A program made the translations under genes and the position numbers. Source: Aeromonas veronii bv. veronii (lineage in GTDB: Bacteria; Pseudomonadota; Gammaproteobacteria; Enterobacterales; Aeromonadaceae). Taken from it: 64,000 nucleotides of DNA. Below the pieces are notes generated by a model, which saw only the letters and a program-made list of their open reading frames with translations, did no database searches and was not told where the DNA came from. Below, one piece after another: positions 34,899 to 44,665 of this stretch; the first letter of the stretch is position 1, and the number at the start of each line of letters is the position of its first letter. Where the stretch lies: the NCBI RefSeq assembly GCF_000820225.1, contig NZ_CDDK01000031.1, positions 232,076 to 296,075 of the forward strand, written 5' to 3'.

Positions 34899-35267
34899 AT
34901 GGGCAAAACGATCCTGATCGTGGATGACTCGGCAACTATTCGCCAAGTCGTGGGCATGACCCTCAAGGGAGCCGGTTATGAGGTCATGGAAGCCTCTGAC
35001 GGCAAAGATGCGCTCAACAAACTAGATGGCAAGAAGATCAACCTGATCATCAGTGACGTCAACATGCCGAACATGGATGGCATCACCTTCGTCAAAGAGG
35101 CCAAAAAGCTGGCCAACTACAAATTTACCCCTGTCATCATGCTGACCACCGAGTCTCAGGACAGCAAGAAGCAGGAGGGACAAGCCGCGGGAGCCAAAGC
35201 CTGGGTGGTCAAACCCTTCCAGCCCGAACAGATGCTGGCCGCAGTCGCCAAGCTCATCATGCCGTGA
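34899..35267 (+). CDS. cheY: Response regulator CheY
   Basis: A single receiver domain of 122 residues. The acidic pocket is Asp9-Asp10, the phosphoacceptor is Asp53 (LIISDVNMPNMDG), Thr83 lies in MLTTES, and Lys105 in VVKPFQP completes the active site. The sequence is closer to CheY proteins of accessory clusters than to flagellar CheY, judging from NMPNMDGITFVKEAK. Its partner is the CheA encoded two genes downstream. GGAGAG precedes the start. Its output target is not encoded in the operon. Confidence 0.92.
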   Translation: MGKTILIVDDSATIRQVVGMTLKGAGYEVMEASDGKDALNKLDGKKINLIISDVNMPNMDGITFVKEAKKLANYKFTPVIMLTTESQDSKKQEGQAAGAKAWVVKPFQPEQMLAAVAKLIMP

Positions 35268-35280
35268 TCCGGAGCGCATC

Positions 35281-35607
35281 ATGCAACTACAGAGTGAGCT
35301 ACTCGACAACAAGGTAGTGGTGACCATGCCGGACGAGATCACCATTTATACAGTCAGCGAGCTGAAAGATGCTCTCTCACCCTTATTGCATCAGGGGAAC
35401 GAACTGGAGCTGAATCTGGCAGCGGTATCCGAGATAGACAGCGCCGGGCTGCAACTGCTGCTGGCAGCGAAGAAGACCGCTCTGCAGCAGGGCACCTCCC
35501 TGGCGCTGGTCTGGCACAGCCATGTTGTGCTTGAACTGCTGGAGCTCTGCCAGCTCTCGGCCTTTTTTGGCGACCCCACCCTCATCACCCATGGCGAACG
35601 GCCCTGA
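35281..35607 (+). CDS. STAS domain protein
   Basis: A small cytoplasmic protein of 108 residues with a STAS fold. The motif EIDSAGLQLLLAAKK carries Ser54 at the position phosphorylated in anti-anti-sigma factors such as SpoIIAA. The N-terminal strands (NKVVVTMPDEITIYTVSEL) fit the family. It sits between cheY and cheA, 13 bp after cheY and 22 bp before cheA, so it should be made together with them. In similar operons its role is not well defined; a structural or phospho-switch function in the array is inference. Confidence 0.85.
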   Translation: MQLQSELLDNKVVVTMPDEITIYTVSELKDALSPLLHQGNELELNLAAVSEIDSAGLQLLLAAKKTALQQGTSLALVWHSHVVLELLELCQLSAFFGDPTLITHGERP

Positions 35608-35629
35608 GCCACCATGACAAGGAGTCCCC

Positions 35630-37840
35630 GTGAGCATCGATCTTGATCAGGCTTTACAAACCTATATCGCCGAGGCACGCGAGTTGCTTGAAGAGATGGA
35701 GTCAGCCCTTCTATCACTGGAATCTGACCCTGACAATAGCGAGCTGATTGGAGCCATCTTCCGTGCTGCTCATACCATCAAGGGGTCGGCTGGCCTGTTT
35801 GGTCTGCAACCAATCGTCGGGTTTACCCATATCGTCGAGGATCTGCTAGACCAGATCCGTAATCAGCAGCTCACCGTCACCTCTCCTCTGATCAAGGATC
35901 TGCTGGAAAGCTGTGACCACATCCAGACGCTCATCAGTGTCGTTGCAGAACAGGGAAGTACCTTAAGCGAGGGCGATGCCAACCAGGATGAACGACTGAG
36001 GCTCACCCTCACCCGTCATCAGTGCGTCCCCCACGCCACGCTGCCAGATACTGTGCATACGCCGGAACCCAAGATCGAAAAAGAGGGAGGAATTACCAGC
36101 TCCGCCTCCCTGTGGCATATCTCCCTGCGTTTTGGCGCCGATGTGCTGCGCAATGGCATGGATCCGGCCGCATTTCTGCGCTATCTCGGCACCCTCGGAA
36201 CCATATGCTCGGTGGAGACCATCCATCAGGCGCTACCGGATTGGGAGCAGTTCGATCCGGAGAATTGCTACCTAGGCTACGAGATAGACTTCGACTCGCA
36301 GGCAGACAAGACGGCCATCAGCGATGTTTTTGAATTTGTCAGAGATGACTGCCAGATCACCATCTTGCCACCCCACAGCAAGATCGCCGAGTTCATCAAC
36401 CTGATCGAGTCGCTGCCGGAAGATAGCGCCATGCTGGGGCAGTTGTTGGTCAACACCGGCGCCCTCACCGCAGAGGAGTTAGCCAGCGGTCTGCAGGCAC
36501 AACAAGCGACCCCGGCAGAACAAGCGCCCAAACTCGGGGAGATCCTGATTGCGCAGGGTGCCGTCAACGAAGCCGTCGTCGATGCCGCCCTGAAAAAACA
36601 GAACCAGACCAAGGAGAGCAAGAGCAAAGAGGGCCGTTACGTCAGGGTACATGCCGACAAGCTGGACGATCTAATCAATCTGGTCGGGGAGCTGGTAGTC
36701 GCCAGTTCAGGAGCCAATCTGCTGGCCCAACGTACCCGCGAAAGCCAACTGCAGGAAGCCACCTCAGTCATTGCCATGCTGGTGGAAGAGATCCGCGACA
36801 GTGCACTACGCCTGCGAATGGTGCCTATCGGCGATACCTTCAACCGCTTCCAGCGGGTGGTGCGCGATGTCAGTCAGGAACTGAACAAGGATATCACTCT
36901 GGTAATCTCCGGAGCCGAGACTGAACTGGACAAGTCGGTGGTAGAGAAGATCGGCGATCCGCTGATGCATCTGGTCAGAAACTCGATGGATCACGGCATC
37001 GAATCGGCAGAGCAACGGCTGCTGGCAGGAAAACCCGCCCGTGGCACCCTGAATCTCAATGCCTATCACGACTCCAACAGTATCGTCATCGAAATTCGGG
37101 ATGACGGCGCAGGTCTCAACAAAGCCAGGATCCAGCAAAAAGCCATCGAGCGCGGTCTGATCAGCCCAACCACCACGCTGACGGATCAGGAGATATACAA
37201 CCTGATCTTCGAGCCGGGGTTCTCTACCGCCGAGGCGATAACCAACCTCTCCGGTCGCGGGGTGGGCATGGACGTCGTCAAACGCAACATCACTGCCCTG
37301 CGCGGCACGGTCGATCTGGACAGCATCCCGGGAAAAGGAACCCGTGTGCAGATCCGCCTGCCGCTCACCCTTGCCATCATCGACGGCTTCCTGGTGCGAG
37401 TCTGCGACACCCACTACGTCATTCCCCTCGATATGGTGATCGAGTGCGTTGAATTGACCCAGAGTGCACTGTCCGACACCCAGGGTCGCAATTACATCAA
37501 TTTGCGTGGCGAGGTGCTGCCCTTTATCCGCCTGCAACACTACTTCGACACCAATGGCAGCAAGGGGCGGCGCGAGAACATTGTCGTAGTCAGCCATGCA
37601 GGCAAAAAATCCGGACTGGTAGTGGATGAACTGCTGGGAGAATTCCAGACCGTCATCAAACCGTTGGGGAAATTGTTCCAGCGCCTGCAGGGCATTAGTG
37701 GTTCAACCATTCTGGGGGGGGGAGAAGTCGCCCTGATCCTCGACATTCCTTCGCTGATCCAGCACGCAATCACTCAGGAATCCTGTCAGCTCAACAGGTT
37801 GACAGTGTCGCGCAACCTGCCTCAATCCAGCATCAACTGA
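35630..37840 (+). CDS. cheA: Chemotaxis histidine kinase CheA
   Basis: A kinase of 736 residues starting at a GTG with AAGGAG upstream. The Hpt domain holds the phosphorylated His48 ([10 protein letters not shown]). A variable middle part (about 160-320) contains a P2-like or regulatory region and a short helical repeat ([20 protein letters not shown] / [20 protein letters not shown]). Dimerisation, ATPase ([25 protein letters not shown]) and CheW-like domains follow in the usual order. The paired LG-x-L-L-x-x-x-GA repeats are similar to motifs of type II secretion ATPase N-terminal domains. It phosphorylates CheY and CheB of this operon. Confidence 0.95.
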   Translation: MSIDLDQALQTYIAEARELLEEMESALLSLESDPDNSELIGAIFRAAHTIKGSAGLFGLQPIVGFTHIVEDLLDQIRNQQLTVTSPLIKDLLESCDHIQTLISVVAEQGSTLSEGDANQDERLRLTLTRHQCVPHATLPDTVHTPEPKIEKEGGITSSASLWHISLRFGADVLRNGMDPAAFLRYLGTLGTICSVETIHQALPDWEQFDPENCYLGYEIDFDSQADKTAISDVFEFVRDDCQITILPPHSKIAEFINLIESLPEDSAMLGQLLVNTGALTAEELASGLQAQQATPAEQAPKLGEILIAQGAVNEAVVDAALKKQNQTKESKSKEGRYVRVHADKLDDLINLVGELVVASSGANLLAQRTRESQLQEATSVIAMLVEEIRDSALRLRMVPIGDTFNRFQRVVRDVSQELNKDITLVISGAETELDKSVVEKIGDPLMHLVRNSMDHGIESAEQRLLAGKPARGTLNLNAYHDSNSIVIEIRDDGAGLNKARIQQKAIERGLISPTTTLTDQEIYNLIFEPGFSTAEAITNLSGRGVGMDVVKRNITALRGTVDLDSIPGKGTRVQIRLPLTLAIIDGFLVRVCDTHYVIPLDMVIECVELTQSALSDTQGRNYINLRGEVLPFIRLQHYFDTNGSKGRRENIVVVSHAGKKSGLVVDELLGEFQTVIKPLGKLFQRLQGISGSTILGGGEVALILDIPSLIQHAITQESCQLNRLTVSRNLPQSSIN

Positions 37841-37850
37841 GGGGACCATC

Positions 37851-39776
37851 ATGTTAAAAAATTCCACCATCAAATTGCGTCTTATCGTACTGCTCTGCAT
37901 GCTCTGCCTGCTGCTGCTGGCCGTTGGCAGCCTCGGGTTATACAACATGCAGAGCAGCAATACCGGGTTGCAGCGCGTTTACAACGACAGGGTGGTTCCC
38001 CTCAAGCAGCTGAAGACTATCTCCGACAGCTATGCCGTCTCGATCATCGACAACCTCAACAAGGCCAATGCGGGGCTGATCCCGGCAGAAGAGGCTTTGA
38101 AGCAGATACAACAGGCCCAGCAGACAATCAAAAACGAGTGGCATCACTACCAGTCCACCACTCTCACACCAGATGAACAGCGTTTGTCAGCCGAGGCGAC
38201 AACCCTGTTCAATGCGGCCGATACCGATATTGGCAAGCTGGAGAAATACCTCGCCACCCAGCACGGCATGATTACTGGCATGCTGAACACTTTTGACGGT
38301 GCGCTCTATGGCTCCATCGACCCGATAGGCAACAAAATCACCGAGCTGGTTAACCTGCAGCTCAATGTGGCCAAGTCGGAATATACCGCAGCGCAATCCT
38401 GGTATGACGTGATGCTGATAACCATGGCGGTGGTTATCGCGGTCGGCATTGCACTCGCAGCCTGGTTTGGCACCCTGCTAATCAAAAGCATCATCACCCC
38501 CATCGAACAGGCTCTGCGCGTGGCCAATAGTCTGGCCGATGGCAATCTGGATGTATCGATCCAGATAGAGTCCAACGATGAAGCGGGTCAGCTCTTGATG
38601 GCGATGGATAACATGGTCAAGAAACTCGGTGCCTTGATCACGGATATCGAGACCCTGGTTACTGCCGCTGTCGAACAAGGCGACTTCAGCCACAAGATTG
38701 CGCTGGAGGATCGTCAGGGCTACATCAAGCGGGTATCCGAGCTGCTGAATCGCCTCTCCCATGTGACAGATACCAGCCTGGAAGATGTGATGCGCATCGC
38801 CACCGCGCTCTCCAAGGGGGATCTGACCCAACGGATCGATGAGCCCTACCCAGGAATTTTTGGCCAGACCAAAGACGGCCTCAACCGGACCATCACTGCG
38901 CTGACCAATATCATCGAAGAGGTACGCAACGCCGCCGACAACCTGACCAATGCCTCCAATCAGGTGAGCAACACTGCGCAGGCATTGAGCCAGGCCACCA
39001 GTGAGCAAGCAGCCAGCGTTGAAGAGACCAGCGCCTCTATCGAGCAGATGAGCGCCAGCATCAATCAGAACACCGAGAACGCCAAGATCACCGACAGCAT
39101 GGCCAGCAACTCAGTGCTGGAGGCCACCGAAGGGGGCCAATCCGTTCAACAGACGGTGACCGCCATGCAGCAAATCGCCAAGAAAGTCAGCATCATCGAC
39201 GACATTGCCTACCAGACCAACCTGCTTGCCCTCAACGCCGCCATCGAGGCGGCTCGCGCCGGAGAGCATGGCAAAGGCTTCGCGGTGGTTGCTGCCGAAG
39301 TGAGAAAGCTGGCAGAGCGCAGCCAGATCGCTGCGCAGGAGATTGGTGAGCTCTCCTCCGACAGCGTCAGCAAGGCAGAGCGGGCTGGCAACCTGCTGGA
39401 GAGGATCGTCCCCTCCATTCGCAAAACCTCTGACCTGGTACAAGAGATCAATGCCGCCTCAGGTGAACAAGCCAGTGCAGCCAACCAGATCAGTCTGGCC
39501 ATGAACCAGCTTAATCAGGTGACACAGCAGAATGCGGCCAGCAGCGAGGAGCTGGCGGCCACGGCCGAAGAGATGAGCTCACAAGCCAGCGAACTGCAGC
39601 AAACCATGGCCTTTTTTGCTCTGGAGAAAAGTGCGCAGCTCAACACCAGGCCCCATGAAACCGGCCACAAGGGCATGCCTCCCAGAGGCAGTTTCATCGC
39701 CCCCCCACAACGGGCCAGCCAGCCCAATCAACCATCATCCCATTCCATTGATGACGCGGATTTTGTCCGCTTTTAA
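37851..39776 (+). CDS. Membrane chemoreceptor with tandem HAMP and C-terminal DFVRF tail
   Basis: A receptor of 641 residues. TM1 (about 11-31), a helical periplasmic sensor of the 4HB_MCP type (about 35-185), TM2 (about 188-212), HAMP (about 213-265) and at least one further HAMP-like unit (about 290-355, [20 protein letters not shown]) precede the signalling domain with [20 protein letters not shown]. The C-terminal linker ends in DDADFVRF. Such a tail, with aromatic residues at positions 2 and 5 of the last five, resembles the xWxxF tether for CheR. It is close in sequence to the soluble receptor at 40402. Confidence 0.93.
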   Translation: MLKNSTIKLRLIVLLCMLCLLLLAVGSLGLYNMQSSNTGLQRVYNDRVVPLKQLKTISDSYAVSIIDNLNKANAGLIPAEEALKQIQQAQQTIKNEWHHYQSTTLTPDEQRLSAEATTLFNAADTDIGKLEKYLATQHGMITGMLNTFDGALYGSIDPIGNKITELVNLQLNVAKSEYTAAQSWYDVMLITMAVVIAVGIALAAWFGTLLIKSIITPIEQALRVANSLADGNLDVSIQIESNDEAGQLLMAMDNMVKKLGALITDIETLVTAAVEQGDFSHKIALEDRQGYIKRVSELLNRLSHVTDTSLEDVMRIATALSKGDLTQRIDEPYPGIFGQTKDGLNRTITALTNIIEEVRNAADNLTNASNQVSNTAQALSQATSEQAASVEETSASIEQMSASINQNTENAKITDSMASNSVLEATEGGQSVQQTVTAMQQIAKKVSIIDDIAYQTNLLALNAAIEAARAGEHGKGFAVVAAEVRKLAERSQIAAQEIGELSSDSVSKAERAGNLLERIVPSIRKTSDLVQEINAASGEQASAANQISLAMNQLNQVTQQNAASSEELAATAEEMSSQASELQQTMAFFALEKSAQLNTRPHETGHKGMPPRGSFIAPPQRASQPNQPSSHSIDDADFVRF

Positions 39777-39788
39777 CCGGAGGCGACC

Positions 39789-40358
39789 ATGCATACATCC
39801 ACCGACATCACGGTGCCAACAGCGGCCGCTGACGAGAGCAGTGGCGATGCCCAGTACCTGACATTTCTGATCAACAACGAGATGTTCGCCATCAATATTC
39901 TGGGGGTCAAAGAGATCATCGAATACGGCAATATCACTCCGGTTCCGATGATGCCGGGTTTTATTCGCGGCGTAATCAACCTCAGAGGAGCGGTAGTGTC
40001 GGTCGTAGACTTGAATGCCCGCTTTGGCAATGCACCTTCGGTCATCACCCGCCGCAGTTGCATCGTCATTATCGAGGGGGTGGCCCCGCAGGGCGATGAA
40101 CCTGTAGGTCAGGATATTGGCGTTGTGGTGGATTCCGTATCGGAAGTACTGGGTATCCCACAAGCAGATATCGAGCCCCCACCCAGTTTTGGTGCCCGCA
40201 TCCGGGCCGATTTCATCAGCGGCATGGGCAAGGTCAACGGCAAATTCGTCATCCTCATCGATACCGGGAAAGTGTTGTCACTCGATGAGATGGCTCAACT
40301 CAACGAACTGGCCCAGCCACAGGCAAGGTTGCCACAAGGCAACCTGCAACCCTCCTGA
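39789..40358 (+). CDS. cheW: Coupling protein CheW
   Basis: An adaptor of 189 residues that links receptors to CheA. The CheW fold is seen in [45 protein letters not shown] and [18 protein letters not shown]. The N-terminal 20 residues and the last 20 (Gln and Pro rich) are outside the core. It is the only CheW in the operon. GGAGG precedes the start, and the upstream receptor gene ends 12 bp before. Confidence 0.95.
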   Translation: MHTSTDITVPTAAADESSGDAQYLTFLINNEMFAINILGVKEIIEYGNITPVPMMPGFIRGVINLRGAVVSVVDLNARFGNAPSVITRRSCIVIIEGVAPQGDEPVGQDIGVVVDSVSEVLGIPQADIEPPPSFGARIRADFISGMGKVNGKFVILIDTGKVLSLDEMAQLNELAQPQARLPQGNLQPS

Positions 40359-40401
40359 ACAGGCCTCTATACTCCACGACATGCAGCATAAGGAAACGCT
40401 C

Positions 40402-42156
40402 ATGACCCAATCACTCTTAGGAAAACTCTTCGGAGACAATGCCACCGAAGTGAGGCAGCGGACCCTGTTACTCGACGCAATCGGCCAACTGCAACACGCA
40501 GTCCTGGCAGAGCAGGTTCCAGCACCACTCGATCTTTCCGGTATGGATAGCCCCTTGCGTGAAGTAGGACATGCCATCAACGAGGTGGTCACCTTGCTCA
40601 GTGACAAGCTGGAACAGAGCCGCAACGACATTAAAAAGAACCAGGTGTTGCTCCATGAGAACCAGCTGGTTCGCAAAGCCCTCGACTGCGCCAGCACCAA
40701 CGTGATGATTGCCGATACCAACCTCGACATTATCTATATGAACGAGGCAGTGACCGGCATGCTCAATCAGGCCGAGACCGACATCAAGAAAGAGCTATAC
40801 AGCTTCAACGCCAATCAGCTGATGGGCGCCAACATCGACAGCTTTCATAAAAATCCCGGCCATCAGCGCGCCATGCTGGCCAAACTCAACAGCACCTACC
40901 GCACCCAGATACAGCTGGGGGGGCGCACCTTCTCCCTGATCGCCAATCCGGTCTTCAACGATACCGGTGAACGGTTGGGGTCCGTGGTCGAATGGGCCGA
41001 CAGAACCAAGGAGGTGATGATAGAGAAAGAGATGTCCGACATTGTGCAGGCCGTGATCAATGGCGAGCTGCACCGCAGGATGGAACTTGCTGGCAAGAGC
41101 GGCTTCTTTCAGGCGATGGGAGAAGGGATCAACCAGATTGCCGAAGTGATCGACAGTACCCTCAACGACGTCATCCGGGTCGTGCAATGTCTGGCAAAAG
41201 GTGACCTGACCCAGCAGATTGAGGCGGACTATCCCGGCGTGTTTGGCACCACCAAGGATGCGCTCAACAAGACCATCGCATCGCTCACCAACATCGTCAC
41301 CGAAGTGCGCGGCGCCTCTGACAACCTATCCAGTGCCGCCGAACAGGTAAGCGCGACCGCCCAGTCGATCAGCCAATCCAGCAGTGAACAGGCCTCCAGC
41401 ATGGAGGAGACCAGCGCTTCCATCGAGCAGATGAGCGCCAGCATCAACCAGAATACCGACAATGCCCAGGTCACCGATGGCATGGCCAGCAAGGCAGCCA
41501 AAGAGGCCGTAGAGGGAGGAGAAGCGGTCAAACTGACTGTGGATGCCATGAAGCAGATCGCCAGACGGATTGGCATCATCGATGACATCGCCTACCAGAC
41601 CAATCTGTTGGCTCTCAACGCAGCTATCGAAGCGGCACGGGCAGGCGATCACGGCAAAGGCTTTGCCGTAGTGGCGGCGGAGGTGCGCAAACTGGCCGAA
41701 CGCAGCCAAGTTGCAGCACAGGAGATTGGTGAGCTGGCCTCCAGCAGTGTCGAGATGGCGGAAAAAGCAGGTCGTTTGTTGGATCAAATGGTGCCCTCCA
41801 TCAACAAGACCTCGGATCTGGTGCAGGAGATCAGTGCCGCTTCGGTTGAGCAATCCACCGGTGTCAGCCAGATCAACCAGGCAATGAACCAGCTGAGTCA
41901 GGTTACCCAGCAGAACGCCTCTTGCAGCGAAGAGCTGGCTGCCACAGCAGAAGAGATGAGCAGCCAGGCTGAACAGCTGCAGCTGGCCATGGAGTTCTTT
42001 ACCCTGGAGGTCCACGCCAAAGAAGGTAAAGCAGCCACCTCGCATCTTCACCCCAATACCAGAGGCCGCTTCATGAACGAGAGCAATGCCAACAGTCGGG
42101 AACGAGCCGCCACAGTCCAACGCCCCACCGGCGATGGCGATTTTGTGCGGTTCTAG
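40402..42156 (+). CDS. Soluble PAS-domain chemoreceptor with DFVRF tail
   Basis: A cytoplasmic receptor of 584 residues, without membrane segments. I use the ATG at 40402, which has AAGGAAA upstream; the much longer frame overlaps cheW and is not credible. A PAS domain (about 95-205, [30 protein letters not shown]) is followed by tandem HAMP-like segments (about 215-300) and the signalling domain with [20 protein letters not shown]. The C-terminus GDGDFVRF is the same tail as in the membrane receptor. Position and build recall Aer2/McpB of P. aeruginosa, which binds heme in its PAS domain; heme binding here is not shown. Confidence 0.9.
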   Translation: MTQSLLGKLFGDNATEVRQRTLLLDAIGQLQHAVLAEQVPAPLDLSGMDSPLREVGHAINEVVTLLSDKLEQSRNDIKKNQVLLHENQLVRKALDCASTNVMIADTNLDIIYMNEAVTGMLNQAETDIKKELYSFNANQLMGANIDSFHKNPGHQRAMLAKLNSTYRTQIQLGGRTFSLIANPVFNDTGERLGSVVEWADRTKEVMIEKEMSDIVQAVINGELHRRMELAGKSGFFQAMGEGINQIAEVIDSTLNDVIRVVQCLAKGDLTQQIEADYPGVFGTTKDALNKTIASLTNIVTEVRGASDNLSSAAEQVSATAQSISQSSSEQASSMEETSASIEQMSASINQNTDNAQVTDGMASKAAKEAVEGGEAVKLTVDAMKQIARRIGIIDDIAYQTNLLALNAAIEAARAGDHGKGFAVVAAEVRKLAERSQVAAQEIGELASSSVEMAEKAGRLLDQMVPSINKTSDLVQEISAASVEQSTGVSQINQAMNQLSQVTQQNASCSEELAATAEEMSSQAEQLQLAMEFFTLEVHAKEGKAATSHLHPNTRGRFMNESNANSRERAATVQRPTGDGDFVRF

Positions 42157-42213
42157 TCACGGGAGAGGCGTCGCCTCTCCCATCTCCGACACCACAGGTA
42201 GAGGGACTGTTTT

Positions 42214-43017
42214 TTGTATCAAACCCAGCTGCATGATGATGAGTTCTCCCGTTTCCAGCGCTGGCTTCATCAAACGGCGGGGATAGAGCTGTCTCCAGCC
42301 AAAAAGGCGCTGGTAGCCAGCCGCCTGGCTAAGCGACTCTGCCACTATGAGCTGGATAGTTATGACGACTACTTCCAGCTCATCATGAACGATCGCAGCA
42401 GCGAACTGCAGCTGGCGCTCGATCTCCTTACCACCAACGAAACCTACTTTTTCAGGGAGCCCAAACACTTCGAGTTTCTGACGCGGGAGATAGTCTCAGC
42501 GCTCCCGCCCGAGCAATCGCTGCGGGTCTGGAGCGCTGCCAGCTCATCCGGCGAGGAGCCCTACAGTCTGGCCATGACCCTCGCGGAAAAACGCAGCACC
42601 TTCAACTGGGAGATCCTGGCCTCCGATATCTCGTCCCGGGTGCTGGAACAGGCGATGAGCGGTCGCTACCCCATCGAGCGGGCGCAAAATATTCCACTGC
42701 CCTTTTTGATGAAATATTGCCTCAAGGGTGTGGGCCTGCAGGAGGGCATCTTCATCATCGATCGCAAGTTGCGGGACAAGGTGCAGTTCATGCAGATCAA
42801 CCTCAATCAGGATCTGCCGGACATCGGCATGTTTGACGTCATCTTCATCAGAAACGTGATGATCTACTTCAACAAGGAGACCAAAGGGCAAGTATTGCAG
42901 CGGCTGGTACCCAGACTCAAACCCGGTGGCTACCTGCTGGTGAGCCACGCCGAGAGCCTGCATGGCCTGCACCACGGCCTGCAGCTTGTCTCGCCTTCCA
43001 TCTATCAGAAGAGATAA
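42214..43017 (+). CDS. cheR: Receptor methyltransferase CheR (TTG start)
   Basis: A protein of 267 residues that methylates glutamates of chemoreceptors. An in-frame stop at 42199 leaves TTG at 42214 as the only credible start, with GAGG nine bases upstream. The SAM site is VWSAASSSGEEPYSLAM and NVMIYFN. The beta-subdomain contains the loop CLKGVGLQEG, which matches the GxGxxEG loop of E. coli CheR that holds the receptor pentapeptide; CheRs that do not use a tether lack it. This fits the DFVRF tails of the two upstream receptors. Confidence 0.93.
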   Translation: MYQTQLHDDEFSRFQRWLHQTAGIELSPAKKALVASRLAKRLCHYELDSYDDYFQLIMNDRSSELQLALDLLTTNETYFFREPKHFEFLTREIVSALPPEQSLRVWSAASSSGEEPYSLAMTLAEKRSTFNWEILASDISSRVLEQAMSGRYPIERAQNIPLPFLMKYCLKGVGLQEGIFIIDRKLRDKVQFMQINLNQDLPDIGMFDVIFIRNVMIYFNKETKGQVLQRLVPRLKPGGYLLVSHAESLHGLHHGLQLVSPSIYQKR

Positions 43018-43020
43018 GTC

Positions 43021-43512
43021 ATGACTCGGGAGGTGATCCTGCAACCGGGAGAGCTCTTTTTTGGCAAGGAGGATGTGGTGGTCAGAACCGTACTGGGCTC
43101 CTGTATTGCCATCACCTTGTGGCATCCGGAGCAGAAACAGGGAGGAATGTGTCACTACATGCTGCCAAGTCGGCGCAATCCCTCTACCAAGCTGGATGGG
43201 CGCTATGCCGATGAGGCCCTCGCCTTGCTGCTGCAAGCGGCCAGTCACTATCCCGCCCCTATCCATGAATATGAGGCCAAGTTGTTCGGGGGTGGCAACA
43301 TGTTTACCGAGCCTCAATACGCACAGAGCGACAATAATGTCGCCGCCAAAAATATTCAGGCAGCCTGGCAGCTGACCCGACACCTTGGCCTTGATATCAA
43401 GGCTCATCATCTTGGCCATAGCGGCCACCGAAGCTTGCTCTTTGAGCTCAGCAACGGCAGTGTCTGGCTCCGCCATCATCGTCTGCCACATCAACGGGAG
43501 TCGCGAGAATGA
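43021..43512 (+). CDS. cheD: Chemoreceptor glutamine deamidase CheD
   Basis: An enzyme of 163 residues that converts specific glutamines of receptors to glutamates. The catalytic Cys28 lies in [12 protein letters not shown] and His45 in [10 protein letters not shown], the invariant CheD pair. Another family motif is KLFGGGNMF. It follows cheR by 3 bp and overlaps cheB by 4 bp (ATGA), so the three adaptation enzymes are coupled. CheD can also help a CheC-type phosphatase, but none is seen in this window. Confidence 0.94.
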   Translation: MTREVILQPGELFFGKEDVVVRTVLGSCIAITLWHPEQKQGGMCHYMLPSRRNPSTKLDGRYADEALALLLQAASHYPAPIHEYEAKLFGGGNMFTEPQYAQSDNNVAAKNIQAAWQLTRHLGLDIKAHHLGHSGHRSLLFELSNGSVWLRHHRLPHQRESRE

Positions 43513-44567
43513 AGCAGATCCGGGTCATGCTGGTGGATGATTCCGCCGTGGTCAGACAGGTATTGCAAGCGGTGCTGGAGCAGGAGCCCGATATCCGGGT
43601 GATCGCCACAGCATCGGATCCCCTGTTTGCCCAGGAAAAACTGAAGAAAGAGTGGCCTGACGTCATCGTGCTCGATGTGGAGATGCCCCGTATGGATGGC
43701 ATCACCTTTCTCACCAAGATCATGGCAGAGCATCCAACCCCGGTGGTGATCTGCTCCTCCCTCACCGAAAAGGGGGCCGAGACAACCTTGCAGGCAATGG
43801 CTGCCGGCGCGGTGGACATCATCACCAAGCCGACCATGGGGATAAAAAGCTTTCTGCAAGAATCTGCCCACGACCTGGCTATGGCAGTACGTGCTGCGGC
43901 TCAGGCCAACCTCAAGCGCGTGGGCAAGCCCTCCTCTGTGCCGGTCAGCACCAAACTCAACGCAGATGCCATGCTGCCGCCCAACCAGCACGCCATGGCA
44001 CAAACCACCGAGCGGCTCATCGCCATCGGCACCTCGACCGGCGGTACCCAGGCGCTGGAAGCCGTGCTGACAGCCTTGCCCCGGGTCAGCCCCGGCATTG
44101 TCATCGTGCAGCACATGCCAGAGAAATTTACCGCCATGTTTGCAGAACGCCTGAACGGGGTCTGCCAGATTGAAGTGCGGGAGGCGAGGAACAATGACCG
44201 GGTGATCCCGGGGCTGGCGCTGATTGCCCCCGGAGGCAAGCATATGCTGCTCAAACGCAGCGGTGCCTACTATCACGTCGAGGTGGTCGACGGGCCGCTT
44301 ATCAACCGCCATCGCCCCTCGGTGGATGTGCTGTTTCGCTCCGTCGCCAAATATGCCGGCAAGAATGCCACCGGCATCATCATGACCGGCATGGGGGATG
44401 ACGGAGCCCGGGGATTGCGCGAGATGCTGGATGCGGGTGCCAACACCTATGCCCAGGATGAGGCCTCCTGCGTGGTCTTCGGCATGCCCAAGGAGGCGAT
44501 CAAGCTGGGAGCAGCCCGCCATGTGCTCCCCTTGCAAGAGATGCAGTACGCCATCCTCGGCAAGTAA
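43509..44567 (+). CDS. cheB: Chemotaxis methylesterase CheB
   Basis: A protein of 352 residues with an N-terminal receiver domain (phosphoacceptor Asp56 in [11 protein letters not shown]) and a C-terminal methylesterase domain from about residue 165. The catalytic Ser lies in IGTSTGGTQ, the His in [10 protein letters not shown] and the Asp in [11 protein letters not shown]. It removes methyl groups added by CheR when phosphorylated by CheA. It is the last gene of the operon and is followed by a strong bidirectional terminator. Confidence 0.95.
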   Translation: MKQIRVMLVDDSAVVRQVLQAVLEQEPDIRVIATASDPLFAQEKLKKEWPDVIVLDVEMPRMDGITFLTKIMAEHPTPVVICSSLTEKGAETTLQAMAAGAVDIITKPTMGIKSFLQESAHDLAMAVRAAAQANLKRVGKPSSVPVSTKLNADAMLPPNQHAMAQTTERLIAIGTSTGGTQALEAVLTALPRVSPGIVIVQHMPEKFTAMFAERLNGVCQIEVREARNNDRVIPGLALIAPGGKHMLLKRSGAYYHVEVVDGPLINRHRPSVDVLFRSVAKYAGKNATGIIMTGMGDDGARGLREMLDAGANTYAQDEASCVVFGMPKEAIKLGAARHVLPLQEMQYAILGK

Positions 44568-44592
44568 TCCCTTATCGCGCGTTTTGCCCATA

Positions 44593-44628
44593 AAAAAGTC
44601 CGGCTCCCCTTGGGGAGCCGGACTTTTT
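44593..44628. terminator. Bidirectional terminator between cheB and pnp
   Basis: A perfect 17-bp stem with A-run and T-run flanks (AGTCCGGCTCCCC / GGGGAGCCGGACT) and a 2-base loop. It ends the chemosensory operon on the plus strand and pnp on the minus strand. Confidence 0.95.
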
Positions 44629-44665
44629 ACATCAACCGGAACCAATCCGGTATCAGGCGAGCAGA

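Noticed and set aside
40117..40401. The longer start of the soluble receptor, overlapping cheW by about 240 bases
   Set aside because: The extension is low-complexity shadow sequence of cheW; the ATG at 40402 has a good ribosome binding site and lies 43 bases after cheW.
33675..44567. The che operon as an entirely new gene arrangement
   Set aside because: The order cheY-cheA-receptor-cheW-receptor-cheR-cheD-cheB is close to known accessory clusters such as Che2 of P. aeruginosa; only the STAS gene, the tails and the D-x-x-x-Q protein are unusual.
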